Shown here piece by piece: positions 58,526 through 64,000 of a DNA stretch of 64,000 bases. This DNA comes from Streptomyces narbonensis (GTDB lineage Bacteria; Actinomycetota; Actinomycetes; Streptomycetales; Streptomycetaceae). How positions within the stretch are numbered: the first letter of the stretch is position 1; each line of letters opens with the position of its first letter. The DNA lies in NCBI RefSeq assembly GCF_014649015.1, contig NZ_BMSF01000002.1, positions 248,001 through 312,000 of the forward strand. The letters run 5' to 3'. The notes beneath the pieces are model-generated. The model worked only from the letters and a program-made list of their open reading frames with translations. It had not been told where the DNA came from and ran no database searches. The translations under genes and the position numbers were made by a program.

Positions 58526-60202
58526 ATGCAGAAGCTCGAAGCGCACGAGATGCCCCTCCATAAGGTCTTCAGCAGTGATTACGACTTCCGGATCCCGGAC
58601 TACCAACGCCCCTACGCCTGGCAGGAGGAGCAGGCCGTCCAGCTGCTCACCGACCTCGCGGAGGCGCTGGAGCGGGGGACCGGCGAGCCCTACTTCCTCG
58701 GCTCGCTGGTTCTGGTCAAGGAGACCGGGCAGCCGAGGTGCGACGTCATCGACGGCCAGCAGCGTCTGACCACCCTCACCATCCTGCTGTCGGTGCTGCG
58801 TGACCTGACGGCCGAAGTCGCCCTGCGTGACGCGCTGCACAAGCTGATCAACCAGCCCGGTGACCCGATTCTCGGCAGGAAGCCGCAGCCTCGGCTGAGG
58901 CATCGGCAGCGTGACGCCGACTTCTTCCACAAGTACGTCCAGACCGGCGGCGCCATCGCCACGCTGCTCACCCTGGACAGGAGCGCACCGGCGACGGACG
59001 CGCAGAAGGCCGTCCGGGACAACACGGCGGCCCTGCACCGTGAACTGGAGGGCTGGTCCGAGGAACGCCGCCTCGACCTGGTCAGGATGCTCGGTGAGCG
59101 GACCTTCCTGGTCGTGGTCTCCACCCCCGACCTGGAGAGCGCGCACCGGATCTTCAGCGTGATGAACTCCCGCGGCCTGGACCTGTCCCCGACCGACATC
59201 TTCAAGTCGCAGATCATCGGGGCCCTGGACGACCCGGGGGAGTCGGCGAGCTGCGCCCGCAAGTGGGAGGACGCCGAAGAGGCCCTGGGCCGGGACGACT
59301 TCGCCGACCTCTTTCTCCACCTGCGCATGATCTACGAGAAGAAGCGGGCCGAGCGGGAACTGCTCAAGGAGTTCCCCAAGCAGGTGCTCGACCGCTACCT
59401 GCCGGACCGGGCCGATGTCTTCGTCAACGACGTGGTCGTCCCCTACGCCGAGGCCTACGCGCAGATCCGCGATGCGCGCTACGAGGCTTCGTCGGGCGCG
59501 GAGCAGGTCAACGCCTGGTTCAAGCGGCTCCAGCAGACCGACAACAACGACTGGCGTCCCGCCGCGCTGTGGGCTCTGCGCAACCACGAACACGATCCGG
59601 AATGGCTCGACCGCTTCTTCCGGGCGTTGGAACGGCTGTCCGCCAGCATGTTCGTCCGCCGCGTCTACACCACCCCGCGCGTGACGCGCTATGCGGAACT
59701 GCTCCGTCAGCTCGACCAGGGACAGGCCCTGGACTCGCCCGCCTTCGAACTGACGGAGACCGAGAAGGCCGACACCCGTGCCCGTCTCGAGGGTGAGCTG
59801 TACCTCGTCGGCAAGATCCGCAAGTACGTGCTGCTCCGTGTCGACGAGATACTCTCCGAGGCCCACGGCGTGAAGTACGACCTGCCGCTCATCACCGTCG
59901 AGCACGTCCTGCCGCAGAATCCGGAAGCCGGCTCGCGGTGGACGGACCTCTTCGACGAGGATCAGCGCGCGTACTGGACCCACAGGCTCGGCAACCTGGT
60001 CCTCCTCAACCGCGTGAAGAACTCCGCGGCGCAGAACTACGACTTCACCGCGAAGAAGGCCAAGTACTTCACCGGCCGCAGCGGTGCGGTCCCCTTCGCC
60101 CTGACCAGCCAGGTGCTCCGGCACGAGGACTGGACGCCGGAGGTCCTGGAGGCCCAGCAGAAGCACCTGGTCGACCTGCTGGTCAAGGAATGGGACCTGT
60201 GA
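58526..60202 (+). CDS. GmrSD-like DUF262/DUF1524 protein, candidate anti-phage nuclease
   Basis: The protein has 558 residues. N-terminal DUF262 (ParB-like NTPase fold): IPDYQRPYAWQ (23-33) and DGQQR (76-80), the nucleotide-binding motif. A helical middle part follows, with SAHRIFSVMNSRGLDLSPTDIFKSQIIG. The C-terminal DUF1524 HNH nuclease has VEHVLPQNP with His460 and HRLGNLVLLNRVKNSAAQN. This is the single-chain form of GmrSD, a type IV-like system that cuts modified phage DNA. It is not accompanied by Dnd/Ssp, BREX or methylase genes. ATG 58526 has no clear ribosome site. Confidence 0.88.
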   Translation: MQKLEAHEMPLHKVFSSDYDFRIPDYQRPYAWQEEQAVQLLTDLAEALERGTGEPYFLGSLVLVKETGQPRCDVIDGQQRLTTLTILLSVLRDLTAEVALRDALHKLINQPGDPILGRKPQPRLRHRQRDADFFHKYVQTGGAIATLLTLDRSAPATDAQKAVRDNTAALHRELEGWSEERRLDLVRMLGERTFLVVVSTPDLESAHRIFSVMNSRGLDLSPTDIFKSQIIGALDDPGESASCARKWEDAEEALGRDDFADLFLHLRMIYEKKRAERELLKEFPKQVLDRYLPDRADVFVNDVVVPYAEAYAQIRDARYEASSGAEQVNAWFKRLQQTDNNDWRPAALWALRNHEHDPEWLDRFFRALERLSASMFVRRVYTTPRVTRYAELLRQLDQGQALDSPAFELTETEKADTRARLEGELYLVGKIRKYVLLRVDEILSEAHGVKYDLPLITVEHVLPQNPEAGSRWTDLFDEDQRAYWTHRLGNLVLLNRVKNSAAQNYDFTAKKAKYFTGRSGAVPFALTSQVLRHEDWTPEVLEAQQKHLVDLLVKEWDL

Positions 60203-60205
60203 CCG

Positions 60206-60430
60206 TCAGCTCTGTGAGGCGGCGGCGTCATCGTCGCTCGCCTGCCCGGCCTCCTCGGCCGCGCGTGCCTTCTCCCGCATCTTGCGCACCAGCTCCGCCT
60301 TCCGGTCGGCGGCACCCTGACGGTCGAGGTTGCGGTGCGGACCGTTGTTCTGCCGTTCGGCGCGGGACTGCCTCTTGCGCTGGCCGCCGCCCTGGCCCAC
60401 GGGGTTGTTGATGTTCTTGCTGTCGGTCAC
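60206..60430 (-). CDS. DUF6243-type small basic protein
   Basis: The protein has 74 residues, starting MTDSKNINNPVGQGGGQRKRQSRAERQNNGP and continuing with a Lys/Glu/Ala-rich helix. It is a typical small Streptomyces-specific protein of unknown function. ATG 60430 is preceded by GGGAGAACCC. It is convergent with the GmrSD-like gene, with a 3-bp gap. Confidence 0.75.
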   Translation of the reverse strand: MTDSKNINNPVGQGGGQRKRQSRAERQNNGPHRNLDRQGAADRKAELVRKMREKARAAEEAGQASDDDAAASQS

Positions 60431-60595
60431 GGGTTCTCCCGGTGGTGATGGTGAAGTGATCTACGGATTCATCGATGGGGGACGGCAGTGGGAAGCCCGT
60501 CACGCTCTCACTCGTGAATCGGCGTCTGGAAGAACATGACAAAGACGTTACCCGGTCCCGTCGGCCCCGCACGCCAGACCCTTCGCCGCCCCGTG
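60431..60595. other. upstream region of DUF6243 gene, no gene
   Basis: This 165-bp stretch contains the DUF6243 promoter region and a moderately AT-rich patch (GAAGAACATGACAAAGACGT, about 60530-60550). I see no operator dyad or reading frame worth calling. Confidence 0.4.
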
Positions 60596-60663
60596 CCTAG
60601 GGGGTGTCGTCACATTCCCGTCTGCCCCGCGGCGACGACGGGAATGTGACGACACCCCCTAGG
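60596..60663. mobile_element. near-perfect palindromic MITE, probable terminator
   Basis: Arms of 27 bp (60596-60622 and 60637-60663) are perfect complements around a 14-bp loop. Tips are GGGGTGTCGTC and target CTAG repeats lie at 60597-60600 and 60659-60662. The right CTAG contains the TAG stop of the MFS gene. As RNA it would form a strong terminator hairpin just after that gene. Confidence 0.85.
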
Positions 60664-61933
60664 CGGCCTTGGCCAGGGTGGACCGGTCCGTGCGGGGAGC
60701 GTGCCGGGTGGGCGCTGTGACGACGGTCGGGGTTCCCCGACCGTCGTGGCGCGGCCACAGGAGGAGGGTGCCGATCGCCCCTGCCGCAGCGAGGCCCGCG
60801 AGGACGGACCAGGTCAGGGTGAAACCGGCGGTGGTGCCGAGCCATCCCGCGACGGGATAGGTGACCAGCCAGGCCAGGTGCGACAGGGAGAACTGGGCGG
60901 CGAACGCCTCGGGGATCGCGTTCCGTGCCACGGAGGCGCGCAGGACCTTGCCGGTCGGCGTGATGACCAGTGCCATGCCGACGCCGATCACGCTCCAGAC
61001 GATGGCCGTGCCGGTCCACGTGAGGAGGCCGGTCGCGTGGAGCGTGACGGCCGCGATCGTACTGCCCGAGAGGACTCCGGCGCCGGTCGTCATGACGGTG
61101 CGGGCGGGGACCCGGTCGAGGACGCGGGGCAGTACGAGAGCGGTCAGGAGGGTGCCGGTGCCGGAGGCGGCGAGCATCCAGGCGACGTCCGACTGCGTGC
61201 CGCCGAGTCCGTCACGGACGTGGTTGACCGTGTTCACGACGACGATCGATCCGGCCGCCGCGACCACGAGGTTGAGCGCCATGACGCCGCGCAGTCGTGG
61301 CGTCACGAGGAAGGTCCTGATCCCGGCAGCCGCCTTGTCCCACGTCCTGGTGTGGCCGCTGGGGCGGGCTTCGGGGATACGGGTCGACAGGACGAGCGCG
61401 GCGGAGAGGAGGAATCCGGCGGAGGTGCCCAGGAACAGCCGGTCGAAGCTCAGGAACGTCAGGGCGACGGCTGCCAGCACGGGGCTGAGCAGGCTCTCCA
61501 TGGTGGAGGCGACCTGGGAGGCGGACAGGGCGCGCGTGTAGTCGGCCTCGTCGGTCACGATGTCGGGGATGACGGCCTGGAAGGTCGGGGTGAACGCCGC
61601 GGAGGCGGCCTGGAGCAGGCCGATCAGCAGGTAGATGTGCCAGACCTCGGTGACCAGCGGCAGGGCCAGGACCACCGCACCGCGGATCGCGTCGAGGAGG
61701 AAGAGGAAGGTTCTTCTGGGGAGCCGGTCGACGTACGCGGCGGCCAGGGGTGCGATGGCGACGTACATGACCATCTTGATGGTCAGGGCCGTGCTGAGCA
61801 CGGCGCCGGCGCGCGGACCGGCGAGGTCGTAGGCGAGGAGTCCGAGGGCCACCGTGGTCAGCCCGGTCCCGAACAGGGCGATGACCTGGGCGCCGAACAG
61901 ATGGCGGTAGTCGCGGATGCCGAACAGTCGCAT
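60659..61933 (-). CDS. MFS transporter, paralogue of the 20050 gene
   Basis: The protein has 424 residues and about 12 membrane segments. It opens IRDYRHLFGAQVIALFGTG and has AAYVDRLPRRTF as the loop 2-3 motif. Close similarity to the ArsR-linked MFS at 20050 is seen throughout, including AASAAFTPTFQAVIPD and YTRALSASQVASTMESLLSPVLA. It lacks the His-rich tail. It lies 136 bp downstream of the CsoR-operator-controlled His-rich gene and may be in the same transcript, suggesting a metal-related role (inference). Its stop is in the MITE CTAG. Confidence 0.83.
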   Translation of the reverse strand: MRLFGIRDYRHLFGAQVIALFGTGLTTVALGLLAYDLAGPRAGAVLSTALTIKMVMYVAIAPLAAAYVDRLPRRTFLFLLDAIRGAVVLALPLVTEVWHIYLLIGLLQAASAAFTPTFQAVIPDIVTDEADYTRALSASQVASTMESLLSPVLAAVALTFLSFDRLFLGTSAGFLLSAALVLSTRIPEARPSGHTRTWDKAAAGIRTFLVTPRLRGVMALNLVVAAAGSIVVVNTVNHVRDGLGGTQSDVAWMLAASGTGTLLTALVLPRVLDRVPARTVMTTGAGVLSGSTIAAVTLHATGLLTWTGTAIVWSVIGVGMALVITPTGKVLRASVARNAIPEAFAAQFSLSHLAWLVTYPVAGWLGTTAGFTLTWSVLAGLAAAGAIGTLLLWPRHDGRGTPTVVTAPTRHAPRTDRSTLAKAA

Positions 61934-62069
61934 GGCGGGTTCCTTCCGTGTCCATGCGGCGAGGCGCGGTCCCGGGGCGGGGGCCGCGCCCCGCGCATAC
62001 AGGCGGGGGAGTCGGGTGTGGGGCGGGTCGGGCAGCTCATGACGCTCCTTCGGCCGGATCGGTGCCGGA

Positions 62070-62924
62070 TCAGTGGTGTGCGTGGTGTGCGTGGTGTGCG
62101 TGGTGGTCGCCGTGCGCGGGCACGGGCGCGGGCGCGGCCTCGGTGGTGTGCACCGTGAACTCGGCGGTCCGGACGACGCCGTCGTGCTGGAAGTCCAGGT
62201 AGAGGCGGTAGGTGCCGGCCGAGGGTGCGACCGCCATGAAGCTGATCCCGGGCCCGGGTGCGGTGGTGCCGTCGCCCGGGTGGCCCTCGGGGTGGACGTG
62301 GAGGTAGCCCAGGTCGCCGACGCGCAGGGCCACGAGGTGTCCGTAGGCGGCCAGGTAGGGCTCCAGGTCGGTGACGGGCCGGTCGTTCCGGCTGACAGTG
62401 AGGGTCAGCTCGCTCGCTTCGCCGGGCACGAGCTGGCCGTCGAGGGCGACGCCGTACTCGCCGATCCGCGCGGTACGGGTCGCCTCGGGGAGCGGTCGCG
62501 GGTCGTACGGTCCGGCGACCGCGACGTCGATCCCCAGCGTCAGGGTTCCGTCGTGGCCGGCCGGGTGGATGTCGGTGAAGAGCCGCCAGTCCCCGGGTTC
62601 CAGGTCCAGCTCGGTGCTCCAGTCGCCCTTCTCGTCCCGCACCGGGTGCACGTGCTGGAACCCGGCCGTGTCCCGGCGGACGGCGATGAAGTGCAGGTCC
62701 TTCTCGTGCTCGGCGACGAACTCGGTCACCGGCTGCCCGTCGGGCCCGATCACCCGGAAGCCGACGTGCCGCCGCGGGCCGGCGGCGAGGATCGTGCTGT
62801 CGACTTCGAGGGTGTACCCGTCCGCCGAGACCGCCAGGCCGCCGGGCCGGCCTCCGCCGTGGGCGCCGTGGGCACCGTGGCCGCCGTGGGCACCGTGGCT
62901 GTCATGGCTGGTGTGGTTGTTCAT
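62070..62924 (-). CDS. His-rich, probably copper-responsive protein
   Basis: The protein has 284 residues. ATG 62924 follows GGGAGC. The N-terminus (NHTSHDSHGAHGGHGAHGAH) and C-terminus (HGDHHAHHAHHAHH) are His-rich metal-binding tails. In between are two beta-sandwich modules (LHFIAVRRDTAGFQHVHPV, GDWRLFTDIHPAGHDGTLTLGIDV; LGYLHVHPEGHPG, GTYRLYLDFQHDGVVRTAEF), each with HVHP. No clear signal peptide is visible. The upstream ATACCCCC/GGGGGGTAT site is a CsoR-type copper operator. It may buffer or sense copper; enzymatic function is not evident. Confidence 0.75.
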   Translation of the reverse strand: MNNHTSHDSHGAHGGHGAHGAHGGGRPGGLAVSADGYTLEVDSTILAAGPRRHVGFRVIGPDGQPVTEFVAEHEKDLHFIAVRRDTAGFQHVHPVRDEKGDWSTELDLEPGDWRLFTDIHPAGHDGTLTLGIDVAVAGPYDPRPLPEATRTARIGEYGVALDGQLVPGEASELTLTVSRNDRPVTDLEPYLAAYGHLVALRVGDLGYLHVHPEGHPGDGTTAPGPGISFMAVAPSAGTYRLYLDFQHDGVVRTAEFTVHTTEAAPAPVPAHGDHHAHHAHHAHH

Positions 62925-62984
62925 GGCGTGCTCCCTGCGTGATGCGCCGTGGCGTCGTCCGCTCTGGACGATGATCACAACAAT

Positions 62985-63001
62985 ATACCCCCGGGGGGTA
63001 T
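62985..63001. promoter_or_regulatory. CsoR-type copper operator
   Basis: ATACCCCCGGGGGGTAT matches the G/C-tract palindrome flanked by TAT/ATA that CsoR-family regulators bind. It lies 60 bp upstream of the His-rich gene, in an otherwise AT-rich promoter patch. No csoR gene is in the window. Confidence 0.7.
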
Positions 63002-63109
63002 TCCGGGGGTGGAATTCTTGCCCTCGTCAGTCCCGTCGGACAACACATCCCGGTCGTTCCCGCTCCCCCTCCCGAGAGCAGCCGTAGATCGACTCACTAG
63101 GTTCGAGGT

Positions 63110-63769
63110 ATGACTACATCCCTTACCGGCCATGCCTTCGACTCGCTCCTCGTTGACGCCGTGCCCGACCGGCAGGCGTTGCGCCAGGTCTACGAACTTC
63201 CCAAAGATGCGGCCGTGCGGAAGCAGATGACCGAGCTCACCGAGCAGACGCGTCGGCTGATCGGATGCTCCTCGCTGGTCCTGGTCGCCAGTGCGGACGC
63301 CGAGGGCAACTGCGACGTCTCCCCGCGCGGCGGCCCCGCCGGTTTCGTCGCCGTCCTGGACGCGCGGACGGTGGCGATACCGGACGCGACGGGCAACAAG
63401 CGTCTGGACACCCTGCAGAACGTCATCGCCACGGGCCGGGCCGGGCTGCTGTTCGTCGTCCCGGGGCGCACCACGACGCTCAGGGTGAACGGCCGGGCCT
63501 GCGTCTCCACCCGTCCGGAGCTCCTCTCGCAGCTGACCGCGGTGGGCAAGCCGCCGGCCAGCGCGCTGGTGGTGGGGATCGAGGAGGTGTACCCGCACTG
63601 CCCCAAGTCGCTTCTGCGCAGCGGAGCCTGGAAGCCGGAGCAGTGGCCGGCAGCGGACGCCCAGCCGACCTCGGCCGAGGTGACTCTGGCCCAGCTGCGG
63701 ATGCCGGAGCTGACGATCGCCGACATCGAGCAGGCGGAGGCGGACTCGCTGAAGTACCGCTACGAGTGA
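63110..63769 (+). CDS. FMN-binding PPOX-type flavoprotein (MSMEG_1061-like)
   Basis: The protein has 219 residues. CSSLVLVASADAEGNCDVSPRGGPAGFVAVLD, IPDATGNKRLDTLQNVIATGRAGLLFVVPG and EVYPHCPKSLLRSGAWKPEQWP are typical of the pyridoxamine-5-phosphate-oxidase-like split-barrel group named after MSMEG_1061. Such proteins bind FMN or F420; the reaction is usually unknown. ATG 63110 is the start. It is divergent from the His-rich gene. Confidence 0.85.
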   Translation: MTTSLTGHAFDSLLVDAVPDRQALRQVYELPKDAAVRKQMTELTEQTRRLIGCSSLVLVASADAEGNCDVSPRGGPAGFVAVLDARTVAIPDATGNKRLDTLQNVIATGRAGLLFVVPGRTTTLRVNGRACVSTRPELLSQLTAVGKPPASALVVGIEEVYPHCPKSLLRSGAWKPEQWPAADAQPTSAEVTLAQLRMPELTIADIEQAEADSLKYRYE

Positions 63770-63780
63770 GCCTTCCCGTC

Positions 63781-63851
63781 CTGGGGGAAGGCGGGCCTCC
63801 GCTCCTGGGGGAAGGCGGGCCTCCGCTCCTGGGGGAAGGCGGGCCTCCGCC
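63781..63851. repeat. 24-bp tandem repeat, three copies
   Basis: Units of CTGGGGGAAGGCGGGCCTCC plus GCTC begin at 63781, 63805 and 63829, just 11 bp after the PPOX gene stop. Copies are identical except that the last is truncated. Confidence 0.85.
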
Positions 63852-63894
63852 CGCCCGGGAACACGGCCGACCCCGTCGCGGCCCGCTGCCCCGG

Positions 63895-64000
63895 CTACGG
63901 GTGCCCCGTGCTGCCCGTCTGCGCTTCGAGGGGGTCTTCGGCAGGCGGGTTCCCCGCCTGTAGTTCCCGCCGCAGTGCGCGCAGTGCGGTGCGTTCATGC
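63895..64000 (-). CDS. possible C-terminal end of a gene entering from the right edge
   Basis: One minus-strand frame reads HERTALRALRRELQAGNPP and continues to a TAG at 63897..63895, with plausible codon usage. Only about 34 residues are visible and I do not recognise them. A hairpin (CAGGCGGG/CCCGCCTG, 63942-63960) lies inside it, which argues against it being coding. Confidence 0.25.
   Translation of the reverse strand, partial: HERTALRALRRELQAGNPPAEDPLEAQTGSTGHP

Noticed and set aside
63942-63960. Hairpin CAGGCGGG/CCCGCCTG as a terminator
   Set aside because: It is short, has no U-run and may lie inside a coding end at the window edge, so I did not call it a separate terminator.

Overview
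The window is very GC-rich, with strong third-position G/C bias, many GTG starts, GTGA/ATGA start-stop overlaps and an A-factor-type (gamma-butyrolactone) signalling locus. All of this points to a Streptomyces-type actinomycete chromosome. I see no rRNA or tRNA genes, CRISPR array, prophage or complete insertion sequence. Positions were read by eye and no database search was run.

Left part (1-14.1 kb). A Ser/Thr kinase runs off the left edge and is fused to the tail of a broken SPFH/band-7 gene. An HbpS/GlcG-type secreted protein follows, then a cyanate locus (cynR divergent from cynT-cynS). Next is an acyl-CoA oxidation block: a TetR and type-2 hydroxyacyl-CoA dehydrogenase pair, a second TetR, a DUF35 OB-fold protein, and an acyl-CoA dehydrogenase-etfB-etfA operon. 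These share a 13-bp palindromic motif that may define a small regulon. A gamma-butyrolactone locus closes this part: an ArpA/ScbR-type receptor divergent from an afsA-like synthase, an epimerase-like protein and an SDR.

Middle (14.1-33.2 kb). An Lrp-type regulator is divergent from an MFS permease and M20 amidohydrolase pair. There follow several TetR and MFS units, an ArsR-MFS pair, a DHA2 efflux pump with strong operator dyads, glutaminase, BlaI with an M56 peptidase, a TerB-like protein, and kdpFABC with an extra 27-residue membrane peptide upstream but no kdpDE.

Right part (33.2-64 kb). A DGPF protein precedes an ECF42-type sigma factor whose frame continues into a degenerate tyrosine recombinase. 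After it come an MFS-ChrB pair, a secreted propeller protein, a Tat-exported agmatine deiminase, a second Ser/Thr kinase, a ricin-lectin secreted protein, a serine hydrolase divergent from a MerR gene, and then vitamin B12 functions: meaB-mutB-mutA downstream of a btuFCD-like transporter led by a cobalamin riboswitch. A stand-alone GmrSD-like (DUF262/DUF1524) defence candidate is next, followed by a probable copper locus with a CsoR-type operator and a PPOX flavoprotein.

Intergenic DNA carries several short tandem arrays. It also holds members of an IS5-like MITE family with CTAG target duplications; two of the three copies sit exactly at the TAG stop codon of a gene.
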